Part shown: piece after piece, positions 38,745 to 47,677 of the stretch
Position numbering within the stretch: position 1 is the stretch's first letter
Layout: each line of letters starts with the position of its first letter
Assembly (NCBI GenBank): GCA_035624215.1
Contig: DASPRY010000092.1
Coordinates: forward strand, 1 to 64,000
Source: JAFAGX01 sp035624215
GTDB lineage: Bacteria > Acidobacteriota > Terriglobia > Terriglobales > Acidobacteriaceae
DNA: 64,000 nt
Direction of reading: 5' to 3'
Notes under the pieces: generated by a model
The model's input: the letters and a program-made list of their open reading frames with translations, nothing else
What the model was told of the DNA's origin: nothing
Database searches by the model: none
Position numbers and translations under genes: made by a program

Positions 38745-39248
38745 ATGGATAATTTGACGATTTTCATCGCCGTAACGGCGGCTGCTGTCGTGATTCAAGC
38801 CGGGATTCTGGTGGCCATGTACCTGGCGGTGCGACAGAGCACTGCGCGATTGGAAGCGTTGGCCAGCGAAGTACGCAGCAAGGTTCTGCCCACGGCAGAA
38901 TTGGCGCAATCTATGCTCGCCGACCTACGGCCGAAGGTGGAAACTCTGGTAGCCAACGCCAGCGAATCCAGCACCATGGTACGCAAACAATTGGAGCGCC
39001 TGGATGCCACGGTAACGGATGTGGTTGACCGCGCCCGCTTGCAGATCATCCGCGCCGACGAGTTGCTGGGCCGCACGCTGGACCGGGTAGAGCAGACGAG
39101 CGATCTGATGCACAAAACCGTGGTCTCGCCCGTGCGGCAAGTTTCAGGCGTGTTGCAAGGCGTGATGGCAGGCATGGAATTCTTCTTCAGCGGTAGGCGC
39201 CGTGAGAGAAGCGCTTCGCCAGTAGCCCAGGACGAGATGTTCATTTAG
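38745..39248 (+). CDS. DUF948-like single-TM coiled-coil protein
   Basis: A 167-residue protein: an N-terminal TM helix (IFIAVTAAAVVIQAGILVAM), then continuous helix with heptad character (RLEALASEVRSKVLPTAELA, LERLDATVTDVVDRARLQII), resembling DUF948/apolipoprotein-like envelope proteins. ATG 38745 follows GGCGGAGGG. It is paired with the YtxH gene, suggesting a shared envelope or stress role. Confidence 0.78.
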   Translation: MDNLTIFIAVTAAAVVIQAGILVAMYLAVRQSTARLEALASEVRSKVLPTAELAQSMLADLRPKVETLVANASESSTMVRKQLERLDATVTDVVDRARLQIIRADELLGRTLDRVEQTSDLMHKTVVSPVRQVSGVLQGVMAGMEFFFSGRRRERSASPVAQDEMFI

Positions 39249-39314
39249 ACCCACCTGGCCGATCCTAAGGAACTCATTTCCGCAATCCAGCCGTCGGTGC
39301 AGTCGCTTCGAGAA

Positions 39315-40028
39315 CTATTGCACGCGCAGGATCATTTGGGTGCCGCTGTCCAGCTTTACGTTGTGTTTCTCGGAAGTAAGAACAGAATCCGCGCTGGGGC
39401 CTGCGCTCAGCGATAATCCTGATATGTCCTGCACGCCTTGAGCGTTGAGAGAGATCTCGCTGGAAGGGTTTGGCGTTGGCGTGGAGCCCGGACTTCCCAT
39501 GGTGCCGGGATTGGGAAGACTGGCGGGCTGGCCCATCGTACCTGGTTGCATCCCGCCCCGGTTCGTGCCCATCGGAGCACTGCCGCCCATTGGCGTAGAC
39601 ATATTATCCGGACCAGGCGGAACATTATTCAGCGGCTTCGCTAACGCCTGGATAGTGGCCTTCAGGGGTATTTCTGAACCGTTCCCTAATTGGAGTTTGT
39701 CAAAAGCAATCTCGAGGCGCGAGGGAGCGTCTTTCTCGTGAGGATTCGCAGCAACTACGTGTCCGACGATTTTAGCGCCACGAGGAGCAATCACTTCGGT
39801 TCCTGACTTGAGCTCATCCATGGTTTTGGCGTGCACGGGATCACCCGGCTTTAATTTCTTCGCGTCGAGAGTCTTGTCCAGCTCGGCGCGAAATTGGGTG
39901 CCAGCCGCGAAAGCTGCATTGCTCGGAGTAGGCTGGTTGACTGTGTTCTGCTGCTGGCTTGAGTTCTGCGCAGGCGACGTTGCGGAAATGAGAGCGAGTG
40001 TAAGGACAAGACAAAAAGCTTTCGTCAT
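39315..40028 (-). CDS. Exported protein with VirB10/TrbI-like beta region
   Basis: 237 residues: signal peptide (MTKAFCLVLTLALISATSPA), then AGTQFRAELDKTLDAKKLKPGDPVHAKTMDEL and a beta-rich part with GAKIVGHVVAA, which distantly recalls the barrel of VirB10/TrbI proteins. A Gly/Met/Pro-rich segment (about 140-185) separates it from a C-terminal LDSGTQMILRVQ strand. No secretion system is nearby, so that similarity may be only in fold. An AAGGAGGTC ribosome site precedes the ATG. Confidence 0.75.
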   Translation of the reverse strand: MTKAFCLVLTLALISATSPAQNSSQQQNTVNQPTPSNAAFAAGTQFRAELDKTLDAKKLKPGDPVHAKTMDELKSGTEVIAPRGAKIVGHVVAANPHEKDAPSRLEIAFDKLQLGNGSEIPLKATIQALAKPLNNVPPGPDNMSTPMGGSAPMGTNRGGMQPGTMGQPASLPNPGTMGSPGSTPTPNPSSEISLNAQGVQDISGLSLSAGPSADSVLTSEKHNVKLDSGTQMILRVQ

Positions 40029-40116
40029 GGTTGACCTCCTTCCTGCTTATAGCTGAGGGCGGCAGTGGACAAAAGGTTTTCTGCGACGTGTTTTTTTTTG
40101 CGACCAGCCGAAGATT

Positions 40117-41229
40117 TCAGGCAATCCAACCACCGCCGACCACAATATCCCTGTCATAGAAGACGGCGGCCTGTCCTGGGGTTACGGCACGCTGCGGCTC
40201 ATCGAAGGTTACAAGAACCTCATTAACATCTGTCTTCTCGACGGAGGCGCCTGCTCCCACGTGCTTATGCCGAATCTTCACAGTCACTTGAATGGGCTCG
40301 GTAAGACGATCCACGGCGATCAAATTCACGTCGCGCACGCGGACGGTACGGGTGTAGAGTCCCTCCTGCTTTCCGACCACAACCTGGCGAGCCTCGCCTT
40401 TGATCCGAATTACGTAGAGCGGCGTGCCTGTGGCTACTCCCAATCCCTTTCGCTGGCCTACGGTGAAGTTGTGAATGCCGCTGTGCTCGCCAATGACTTC
40501 TCCATCCGTGGTGACTAACTCACCAGCCGTATCGGGCAAACTCTCACCTTGCTCCGCCAAGTAGGCGTCGAGGAAGTTCTTGTAATCGCCGCCGGGAACG
40601 AAGCAGATTTCCTGCGAGTCTGGCTTCTCGGAGATGGCCAAGCCGTACTGGTGGGCAAGCTTGCGAACTTCGGCCTTGGTCATTTCACCCAATGGAAACA
40701 TGGTACGGCTGAGCTGCTCCTGGGTGAGGCCAAACAGGAAATATGTTTGATCCTTGGTGAGATCTGCCGCTCGCTTCAGCAGCCAGCGGCCGCGCAGTTC
40801 GTCGAACTCAACACGCGCGTAGTGACCTGTGGCGACCGCGTCAGCGCCAATCTGGCGGGCAACGGTCAGCAACTGGTCAAACTTGAGATGATTGTTGCAA
40901 AGACTGCAAGGGATCGGGGTGCGGCCCGAGAGATATTCCTGCACGAACGGTCGCACCACGTCGCGCTCGAAGCGCTGCTCGTGATTGACGACGTAATAGG
41001 GGATGCCAAGGGTTTCTGCCACGCGGCGCGCATCATAAACATCATCGAGAGAGCAGCAGCGACCGTGCACAGCCTCGGGCATGCCGGGATGTCCGGCAAG
41101 ACGGCGTTGGTTCCAGAGCTGCATGGTTAGCCCGATGAGTTCGTGCCCTTCGGCGCGCAGCATGGCCGCAACGGTAGAGGAATCGACTCCACCGGACATG
41201 GCAACGGCGATGGTGCGGCGGCTAGGCAT
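40117..41229 (-). CDS. mnmA: tRNA-specific 2-thiouridylase MnmA
   Basis: 370 residues: PP-loop AMSGGVDSST, PIPCSLCNNHLKF with the first active Cys, ATGHYAR, the second catalytic Cys in SQEICFVPGGDYKNFL, and GQRKGLGVATG. It inserts sulfur at C2 of U34 in tRNA for Lys, Glu and Gln, using sulfur relayed from a cysteine desulfurase. A cysteine desulfurase lies two small genes upstream in the same direction. Its start overlaps the end of the 41222-41692 gene by 8 bp. Confidence 0.97.
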   Translation of the reverse strand: MPSRRTIAVAMSGGVDSSTVAAMLRAEGHELIGLTMQLWNQRRLAGHPGMPEAVHGRCCSLDDVYDARRVAETLGIPYYVVNHEQRFERDVVRPFVQEYLSGRTPIPCSLCNNHLKFDQLLTVARQIGADAVATGHYARVEFDELRGRWLLKRAADLTKDQTYFLFGLTQEQLSRTMFPLGEMTKAEVRKLAHQYGLAISEKPDSQEICFVPGGDYKNFLDAYLAEQGESLPDTAGELVTTDGEVIGEHSGIHNFTVGQRKGLGVATGTPLYVIRIKGEARQVVVGKQEGLYTRTVRVRDVNLIAVDRLTEPIQVTVKIRHKHVGAGASVEKTDVNEVLVTFDEPQRAVTPGQAAVFYDRDIVVGGGWIA

Positions 41230-41692
41230 GGTCCGGAACGTCAGAAGGGCCCACTCGGATTCCGGCGGGGCCAGCGGTCAGTACTTGGTGGTTAGGCATG
41301 TAAAGCAACCAGTAATGGTCACGATCGTCAGTACCGTCCAGATAATCGGCTGGCGAAACCACCAACCGGAAATCGTCGAACACGAATGTGGTCTTCTCAT
41401 GCTCCTGTTCGAATAAAACCTCGCTCAACGGAACGCCTTGCAAACGGCGAACCGAAGCTGCAATTACTCGACGATCGGAGTCCGAGTCCGCCAACTTGCG
41501 GTTCCCACGAAGCAGCGACCATTGTGATAAGTAGATCCAAAGGTGCCACTCCCCATGCACATGCCCGTTGACCTTAACCCTCGGTCCGAATTCAAAGGTC
41601 AGAAAGCTGCCGTATCCGAGTTTCGCCCTCCATGGTCGGACATGAAGAAGCGGGGAAAAATATTGACGAATATCGATCGCTGTAGCCTTCAT
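41222..41692 (-). CDS. Hypothetical protein between cysteine desulfurase and mnmA
   Basis: A 156-residue protein of mixed alpha/beta character (YGSFLTFEFGPRVKVNGHVHG, EWHLWIYLSQWSLLRG, KTTFVFDDFRLVVSP), with no TM segment. I do not recognise a named domain. Overlap with mnmA and a 6 bp gap to the 56-residue gene upstream show it belongs to a tight operon. Confidence 0.75.
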   Translation of the reverse strand: MKATAIDIRQYFSPLLHVRPWRAKLGYGSFLTFEFGPRVKVNGHVHGEWHLWIYLSQWSLLRGNRKLADSDSDRRVIAASVRRLQGVPLSEVLFEQEHEKTTFVFDDFRLVVSPADYLDGTDDRDHYWLLYMPNHQVLTAGPAGIRVGPSDVPDHA

Positions 41693-41698
41693 GTTGCT

Positions 41699-41869
41699 TT
41701 AGCCAAACATGCCCACGCCTAACTCAACTATTGTATCGAAGGCGAAGTGCATTCCCGTAATTTCGCGGTGCAATCGATCGCGCTCGTCGTCTGTGAGTTG
41801 TCGCGAAAGCCGCCGCTCGATCTCGCGTACTGCATCGCGGAACTGGCGATTCTGATCTCTATTGATCAA
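41699..41869 (-). CDS. Small hypothetical protein (56 aa) in the desulfurase-mnmA operon
   Basis: From a TTG 9 bp after the desulfurase stop the frame reads MINRDQNRQFRDAVREIERR, LSRQLTDDERDRLHREITGM and HFAFDTIVELGVGMFG, then TAA. The charged helical character, the lack of any other gene in this 180 bp gap and the 6 bp gap to the next gene support coding. No ribosome site is evident; reinitiation after the desulfurase stop is likely. The function is unknown. Confidence 0.6.
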   Translation of the reverse strand: MINRDQNRQFRDAVREIERRLSRQLTDDERDRLHREITGMHFAFDTIVELGVGMFG

Positions 41870-41878
41870 GTCGCAAGT

Positions 41879-43042
41879 TTACTTCGAGGCTGGGGTGTTA
41901 TACACAGGGCTGAGCTCGCGCAGGCGGGCGACAGTCGGCGAAAGCAGGCTGAGGGCGAAGTCAACCTCCTCACGCGTGTTCTGTTTCACGAGGCTGAGGC
42001 GGACGCTGGCGCGGGCGCGGTCAGCGGTCAGGCCCATCGCGATCAAAACGTGAGAAGGCTCAATCGCTCCGGAAGAGCATGCAGCGCCAGTGGAAACGGC
42101 CAATCCCTTGAGATCAAGCGCAATGACCAGTGCCTCGCCTTCAATGCCATCGAAATAAATGTTCGTCGTATTTGGAACGCGCGGGGCACCTTGGCCGTTG
42201 ACCCCTGTGGATTCAATCTTGGCGAGTATTTGCTGTTCGATACGATCACGCAGCTCGGACATTTGCGAGAGTTCCCGCCGATCCAGAGCAGCTTTCGCAA
42301 GCTCTGCGGCCTTGCCCAACCCCACAATCCCGGGAACATTTTCCGTTCCGGCACGCCGCGAGCGCTCGTGGCTTCCGCCATAGAATATGGGGTGAAGGGC
42401 TGTTCCCTTGCGCAGATAGAGCGCGCCTACTCCCTGGGAGGCGTGCATTTTGTGCCCCGAGATAGAAAGCAGGTCGCAGGCAATGCGCTTTACGTCAACG
42501 GCGACCTTCCCGGCCGCTTGGACTGCATCCGTGTGAAAGTAAACATCCGCGTCGGCGGCGATGTCGCCGATTTCCTCGACGGGCTGCAGGACCCCGGTTT
42601 CGTTGTTTGCCATCATGATAGTGATGAGCTTGGTGTTGGGACGCAATGCGCGGCGAACGTCACCGGGATCAACCAAGCCGCACCGATCTACAGGCACATA
42701 CGTCACTTCGAAGCCGGCTGATTGCAAGTGCTTGCATGACTTCAGAACCGCGTGATGTTCGATGGTTGAGGAGATTACGTGATCGCCTTCGCGAACCAAG
42801 CCGAAGATGGCAAGATTGTCGGCTTCAGTGCCGCCGCTGGTAAAGACGAGCTCCGACGCTTTGCATCCCAGCAGCGTCGCTACCGATTCGCGTGCACGCT
42901 CGACTGCGGCTCGGGTCTCCTGCCCATGATGATGGATGGAAGAGGCGTTACCGAAATGCTCCGAGAAATACGGCTGCATCGCCTCAAGGACTTCGGGCAG
43001 CACAGGGGTGGTCGCGTTGTTATCGAAATAAACCCGGCGCAC
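41879..43042 (-). CDS. Cysteine desulfurase (NifS/IscS family)
   Basis: A 387-residue class-V PLP enzyme: VYFDNNATTP, SGGTEADNLA, the PLP-binding Lys in SISGHKMHASQG, GGSHERSRRAGTENV and the persulfide Cys in STGAACSSGA. It provides sulfane sulfur for Fe-S clusters and tRNA thiolation. The GTG at 43042 is chosen because the family begins (M)xRVYFDNNATTP and a TACAAT box lies 6 bp upstream; a TTG at 43075 is the alternative. Downstream are two small genes and mnmA, its probable sulfur acceptor. Confidence 0.93.
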   Translation of the reverse strand: MRRVYFDNNATTPVLPEVLEAMQPYFSEHFGNASSIHHHGQETRAAVERARESVATLLGCKASELVFTSGGTEADNLAIFGLVREGDHVISSTIEHHAVLKSCKHLQSAGFEVTYVPVDRCGLVDPGDVRRALRPNTKLITIMMANNETGVLQPVEEIGDIAADADVYFHTDAVQAAGKVAVDVKRIACDLLSISGHKMHASQGVGALYLRKGTALHPIFYGGSHERSRRAGTENVPGIVGLGKAAELAKAALDRRELSQMSELRDRIEQQILAKIESTGVNGQGAPRVPNTTNIYFDGIEGEALVIALDLKGLAVSTGAACSSGAIEPSHVLIAMGLTADRARASVRLSLVKQNTREEVDFALSLLSPTVARLRELSPVYNTPASK

Positions 43043-43048
43043 GCTTCT

Positions 43049-43054
43049 ATTGTA
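43049..43054 (-). promoter_or_regulatory. -10 box before the cysteine desulfurase gene
   Basis: TACAAT on the minus strand, 6 bp before GTG 43042, with a TTGGCA 15 bp further upstream. This would give a leaderless transcript for the desulfurase-mnmA operon. Confidence 0.5.
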
Positions 43055-43115
43055 CGCAAAAACCTGCGCTGCCAAGCTGGAGCTGAGGAGCTGCTTTGCG
43101 GCTACGGCGAAGGTG

Positions 43116-43745
43116 TTATTTCTTGCCGCTCGTTGCCTCAGAGTTTGAGGACTCCTTCAGGTATGCTGCACTGAGTGTGCTCTTCTGTTTGGCGATGTCG
43201 ATCAAGGTCGGATAGAACTGGACGAATGTAGTATCGACGGCCCCGTGCTGCTCGTGGCAGGAATAGCAGGCGGCTTCTTTGGGAACCATTTTGGCGGTTG
43301 GCTTGTCGTCGAAACCGAAAAATGCCCATTTGCCGGGGAAACGCGATTCGTCCTTAACGTGAACTTCGCGCCCCATCAGTTCGGTCGTTTGAAAATGACC
43401 GCTTTTGTTGATTGAGGCATTGGATCCGGCGCCGCGAACCTCAAGCACGAGCATGGTTTTGTCGGGCCAGGTGCCGGTCTGCAGGAAGGACCTGTAGGCA
43501 TCCGGGTTGACAAAAACAGTGTCGAACATCGAGTGGTGAGCCATGCCTTGCTGGAAATAGCTCATGTCAATGCCAGAGGACAGGTAGATCCACTCGCGGT
43601 AATTTGCCGGAAATACAAGCTGGCCATCAGCGGTGTAGGCAGGTGTCTGGGCAGAAGGGCCACTTTCAGAAGCCTGACCTGCCGCGAACGCAACGCCGCA
43701 GCACAGGAACAGCCAAAGGCAAATTACGGGCGCGATTCGCATCAT
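43116..43745 (-). CDS. Cytochrome P460 family protein
   Basis: About 209 residues: a signal peptide (MMRIAPVICLWLFLCCGVAFA), then the P460 fold with FPANYREWIYLSSGIDMSY, a GTWPDKTMLVLEVRGAG strand and one haem site CYSCH near residue 160. P460 cytochromes bind a c-type haem in the periplasm; some oxidise hydroxylamine or detoxify NO products, while others have no known activity. ATG 43745 is preferred after GGGAGG. It is not in an obvious operon. Confidence 0.88.
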   Translation of the reverse strand: MMRIAPVICLWLFLCCGVAFAAGQASESGPSAQTPAYTADGQLVFPANYREWIYLSSGIDMSYFQQGMAHHSMFDTVFVNPDAYRSFLQTGTWPDKTMLVLEVRGAGSNASINKSGHFQTTELMGREVHVKDESRFPGKWAFFGFDDKPTAKMVPKEAACYSCHEQHGAVDTTFVQFYPTLIDIAKQKSTLSAAYLKESSNSEATSGKK

Positions 43746-43826
43746 TTGCGAGACCTCCCTTGGCAATAGCTGCCAAGTTTAGACGCGCAGGTCCAATAAT
43801 AGTTGGTGTTCAACGAGGCAGGCGCA

Positions 43827-44969
43827 TTATCTCCGTTCGATCGGAATGTAATGCTGAGGATAAGAGGGGCCGATATAGTCGGCACGCGGACGGATCAGTC
43901 GATTGTCGTCCAGTTGCTCGATGACATGCGCGGTCCATCCGCTAATGCGGGAGACCGCGAACACGGGCGTGAACAGATCTACATCGATTCCCAGCGCACG
44001 ATAGGTTGAGGCTGAATAGAAATCAACATTGGCGTTTAATCGCTTGTCGGCCTTAACAAACTTTTCGATGGCATCGGAATACTGGAACCACTTAGGCTGT
44101 CCGCTGGAGTCACCCAACTCTTTCGACATCTGGCGGAGGTGGGTGGCTCGGGGATCTTCGGTGTGATATACGCGATGTCCGAAACCGGGAATTTTCTTCT
44201 TCTGGGACAACATGCCCTTCACGTAGTCAACCGGATCAGCCCCGGAACTATCGATGGCCTCCAAAATGTGGAAGACGGCCTCGTTAGCGCCACCGTGCAA
44301 AGGGCCTTTCAGACAGCCGATGGCAGAGGTGATCGCCGAATGCATATCAGAAAGCGTGGCGGCGGTGACTCGCGCGGCGAAGGTGGAAGCATTGAGTTCG
44401 TGATCGGCGTGGAGAATTAAGGCGATATCCAGCGCCCTTTCTGCAGTTTTCGATGGATAGTCGCCGTTCAGCATCAGTAGGAAGTTCGCGGCGTGCGAGA
44501 GCGAACGATCAGGTTCAACGACCAGTTTTCCTTTGCGAATACGGTCGTACGCCGCCACGATCATAGGAATCTGCGATGTCAGACGGATGGACTTGTGAAT
44601 GTTAGCTTCACGATCGTTGTTCTTCTCTTCGGGATCAAAGAAAGACAGCGTGGAAACCATCGTGCGCAGCACATCCATGGGCAGCGCGTGCTTGGGAACA
44701 AGATGCAAGCGATGGTAGATGGAAGCGTCCAGCTTGCGCTCTTCCGCCAAGCGGTCGCGTAGTTCGTGCAATTCTTCCCGTGAAGGTAATCTGCCAAACC
44801 AGAGGAGATAGCAGGTCTCTTCAAAAGTAGAGTTGTCGGCGAGTTCGTGAATGTCGATGCCGCGGTAAGCCAAAACACCGCGTTCACCATCGATGTAGCA
44901 GATGCTGGAAGTGGTGGCGACCACCCCCTCGAGGCCTTTCGAGAGGTGCGCGGTGGTCATGCTAGACAT
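43827..44969 (-). CDS. Citrate synthase (short, type I-like)
   Basis: 380 residues, within the bacterial short-form range. Motifs: CYIDGERGVLAYRGIDI, LHADHELNASTF (active His), GPLHGGANEAVF (second His) and GFGHRVYHTEDPRA. It condenses oxaloacetate and acetyl-CoA. 2-methylcitrate synthase has the same fold and cannot be excluded; no prp genes are nearby. GAGGG lies just before the ATG, and TATAAA-like sequence about 70 bp upstream could be the promoter. Confidence 0.93.
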   Translation of the reverse strand: MSSMTTAHLSKGLEGVVATTSSICYIDGERGVLAYRGIDIHELADNSTFEETCYLLWFGRLPSREELHELRDRLAEERKLDASIYHRLHLVPKHALPMDVLRTMVSTLSFFDPEEKNNDREANIHKSIRLTSQIPMIVAAYDRIRKGKLVVEPDRSLSHAANFLLMLNGDYPSKTAERALDIALILHADHELNASTFAARVTAATLSDMHSAITSAIGCLKGPLHGGANEAVFHILEAIDSSGADPVDYVKGMLSQKKKIPGFGHRVYHTEDPRATHLRQMSKELGDSSGQPKWFQYSDAIEKFVKADKRLNANVDFYSASTYRALGIDVDLFTPVFAVSRISGWTAHVIEQLDDNRLIRPRADYIGPSYPQHYIPIERR

Positions 44970-45385
44970 GAGCCCTCACATCGATTCCGGAGTTCGTTGG
45001 CCGCACGGGAAAAATAACGCGAATCGCAACTTACTTTTATACGCCAAAACCGATTGACTTTCCAACATCGCCTGGCCCAAAGACGACCAAAGTGCATAGG
45101 GAGGGGGTCTCTCGAGGCCGAACAGTTCGAAAGCTGTTACCAATGATGACTAATGCTTATCACGCGCTTTATCGGGCATGCGCGCAACAGCATTGAGGTG
45201 AGCAGGCATAACGGCGTCCCGTCAGGCTAAAGAATTTTGGCACCAACGGCCAGGTAAATCCGACCTATCTGTTTTTTTGTCGGCAAACCGCGTCGCGCTC
45301 TTCGTTCCTAATTTAGTCAACCCGGAGGTACACCGTACTGGGGGAAGCACCTTCCGGACCACACTTCGCGGTTACAATCGAGCTA
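44970..45385. other. 416 bp divergent intergenic region
   Basis: It separates citrate synthase (minus) from the secretin (plus). No gene is supported. It holds an AACAG-N8-CTGTT inverted repeat (45121-45138), a T7 tract at 45272-45278 and the secretin -10 box at 45373. The rest shows nothing I can interpret. Confidence 0.55.
45373..45378 (+). promoter_or_regulatory. -10 box before the secretin gene
   Basis: TACAAT ends 7 bp before the ATG at 45386, with no Shine-Dalgarno. It is another candidate leaderless start. Confidence 0.5.
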
Positions 45386-47230
45386 ATGCGAATGAGTTGG
45401 GTATCGATGATTGCGGGTCCGGCACTGTTGTGCCTGGCCGCTTTTGGCGCGGAAGAACCTCAGCATTTGCTGACGCTTCCCTGCATTGAAGCGACGCCAA
45501 CCGGTTCGGCATGCAACCCGTCGAAGGAGGATTTGAAGCGAGCTGCGGCGGCATTTTCCAAGGCATTGAAGCTGGAAAAAGAAAAAAGGATTGATGAGGC
45601 ATATCAGGAATTTGATACCGCGACCCGTTTGGTGCCGCGAAACCTGAATTACCTGACTGCATTGGCCGTGGCCCGTGAAGAACTGGTATCCGAACACTTG
45701 AAGAAAGGGAGCGACGATCTTGCACGAGGACGACAAGTAGAAGCACAGGCTGAATTCCGCAGTGCCATGTATCTGGATCCAGAGAACGCCTTTGCGAGAG
45801 AGCGATTGCAGGAGGCGGTCGACGAGTGGGATGCGAAGACAAGCCTCAGTGCGCGGGTTGTCCAGAGCTCTCCTGAACTGCACGTCATGCCTAACGAGGA
45901 GAAGCATGCGTTCCATTTCCGGGGAGATTCTCAGCAGTTGCTGACGCAAGTCGCCAGCGCCTACGGGGTCACGGCCGAACTGGACGAATCCGTTGCCTCG
46001 CGCCATGTGCTATTCGATCTAGACAACACGGATTTCTACACGGCGATGCAGGCCGCCGCGGATGTGACGGGCACTTTCTGGGCGCCACTCTCGGAAAGAC
46101 AGATTCTGGTGGCGAAGGAATCACCGCCAAACCGGCGTTTATTCGAGCGCATGGGAATGCGTACATTTCTGCTGAATTCGGTCAATACGCCGCAGGAATT
46201 GCAGGAATTGGTAAATCTGCTGCGGATGATTTTTGACATCCGATTCATTCAGCAAACACAGCCCGATACGCTGATTGTACGGGCGCCGGTAAACATACTG
46301 GACGCGGCCACGGAGTTCCTGGAAAATTTTGGGAAATCGCGCCCCCAGGTGATGCTGGACATCGAGGTGTATGAGATTGATCATCAGTTGACGCGAAATA
46401 TCGGACTTCACATTCCCGACACCTTTAAACTCATGAACATCCCGGCGGCGGCGCTGCTGGCGCTGGGTGGGCAAAACATACAAAGCTTAATTAATCAGCT
46501 GATTGCCGGTGGGGGTATAAATCAAGCGAACTCGCAGGCGATTTCAGGATTGCTGGCACAACTGCAAAACCAGACGAGCTCGATCTTCAGCCAGCCGCTG
46601 GCGACTTTCGGCGGAGGCCTCACGTTCATGGGGCTCAGCCTGGACATGCTGGCTGCACAATTTTCCCTCAACGAAAGTATGGTCAAGTTGCTGGATCACG
46701 CTACCCTTCGTGCCGGTCAGGGGCAGGATGCCACGTTTCGTTTGGGGCAACGCTATCCGATCGTCAACGCGAGTTTCGCCCCAATTTTCAACACCGCCGC
46801 CATAGCTCAAGTTCTGCAGAACGGGTCATTTCAAGCTCCCATCCCTTCCTTTAGTTACGAAGACCTGGGTCTGGACATAAAAGCCAAACCCGCAATCTCC
46901 AACCAGTCTGACATCAATTTGCAATTGGAAATGCAGTTGCGCAATCTGGCAGGACAGAGTCTCAATGGTGTGCCGGTAATCGCCAACCGGGAGTATAAAG
47001 GGAGCATAAATCTGCTGGATGGTGAGCCGGCCGTGGTGGCGTCTTCACTCACCATTAGCGAGCAGCGCAGTATGACGGGAATCCCCGGCCTTGGCTCCAT
47101 TCCAATATTGAACAAGATTGCGACCACTAACTCGAGAACCGAAGAAGAAGACGAGCTGTTAGTTGTAATCACCCCGCACGTAGTGAGCCTAGAATCAGGG
47201 CAAAGCGCAGAAACCTGGCTCCCCAAGTAG
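45386..47230 (+). CDS. Secretin (GspD/PilQ-like) with N-terminal TPR and STN domains
   Basis: 614 residues: short signal peptide, TPR-like helices (about 50-150; AFSKALKLEKEKRIDEAYQE), STN domain (about 175-245; FRGDSQQLLTQVASAYGVTA), a secretin N-type domain (about 258-320) and the C-terminal secretin pore (about 430-605) with GIPGLGSIPILNKI and ELLVVITPHVV. It forms an outer-membrane channel for type II secretion or type IV pili. No other gsp/pil genes are in the window. A Gln/Asn-rich stretch (about 365-400) sits within the secretin domain region. Confidence 0.9.
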   Translation: MRMSWVSMIAGPALLCLAAFGAEEPQHLLTLPCIEATPTGSACNPSKEDLKRAAAAFSKALKLEKEKRIDEAYQEFDTATRLVPRNLNYLTALAVAREELVSEHLKKGSDDLARGRQVEAQAEFRSAMYLDPENAFARERLQEAVDEWDAKTSLSARVVQSSPELHVMPNEEKHAFHFRGDSQQLLTQVASAYGVTAELDESVASRHVLFDLDNTDFYTAMQAAADVTGTFWAPLSERQILVAKESPPNRRLFERMGMRTFLLNSVNTPQELQELVNLLRMIFDIRFIQQTQPDTLIVRAPVNILDAATEFLENFGKSRPQVMLDIEVYEIDHQLTRNIGLHIPDTFKLMNIPAAALLALGGQNIQSLINQLIAGGGINQANSQAISGLLAQLQNQTSSIFSQPLATFGGGLTFMGLSLDMLAAQFSLNESMVKLLDHATLRAGQGQDATFRLGQRYPIVNASFAPIFNTAAIAQVLQNGSFQAPIPSFSYEDLGLDIKAKPAISNQSDINLQLEMQLRNLAGQSLNGVPVIANREYKGSINLLDGEPAVVASSLTISEQRSMTGIPGLGSIPILNKIATTNSRTEEEDELLVVITPHVVSLESGQSAETWLPK

Positions 47231-47323
47231 TTCTATTCACAGGTAATTCTCTGCATTGATTTGCAGGCAAATGGCTGTATTATTCCTCTATTCCCCGGGT
47301 CGAATCCCGACCAGCGGCGCGCC

Positions 47324-47650
47324 ATGGTTCTGTTCCTAGCTTCCACAATCGCATACTCGGCTTGGATGGTCTGGCCAGCACGAGGAATACACCTGCCGGC
47401 TGTACTCTTGCTTCAGGCTTCTGGCGCGTTCTTTCAGGAAGCAAGTCTGTTCAATATTCTGATCGCGCTGGTGTTCGGATTTTCCACGCTCAATATTCTA
47501 GGTTTGGTCACACGCGGTATGGAGAATCGGCCCAGCAGGCTGAAACCGGGAGAAATCATGGCCCTCACCGCTATGGTTCTGGCGATTTGCTTCCTAGGAT
47601 TAGAAATGCTCCACACGTTCCATATTTTTCCGATCCAGCTGGGAAATTGA
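47324..47650 (+). CDS. Hypothetical membrane protein
   Basis: A protein of about 108 residues with three hydrophobic segments (MVLFLASTIAYSAWMVWPA, ILIALVFGFSTLNILGLVT, IMALTAMVLAICFLGLEML) and the short basic loop TRGMENRPSRLKPGE. The frame is open to 47261, but ATG 47324 starts directly at the first TM. It lies 93 bp downstream of the secretin gene and may be read with it. No family is recognised. Confidence 0.65.
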   Translation: MVLFLASTIAYSAWMVWPARGIHLPAVLLLQASGAFFQEASLFNILIALVFGFSTLNILGLVTRGMENRPSRLKPGEIMALTAMVLAICFLGLEMLHTFHIFPIQLGN

Positions 47651-47677
47651 GGCGCATCCGTAGGGCAGTCTTAGATC

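Noticed and set aside
41747..42721. Plus-strand open frame of 324 codons
   Set aside because: It lies opposite the cysteine desulfurase and the 56-residue gene; the minus strand carries all conserved motifs.
47280..47320. GGGTCGAATCCC resembling a tRNA T-arm
   Set aside because: One T is missing from the GGTTCGA core and no acceptor, D or anticodon arms could be folded around it.
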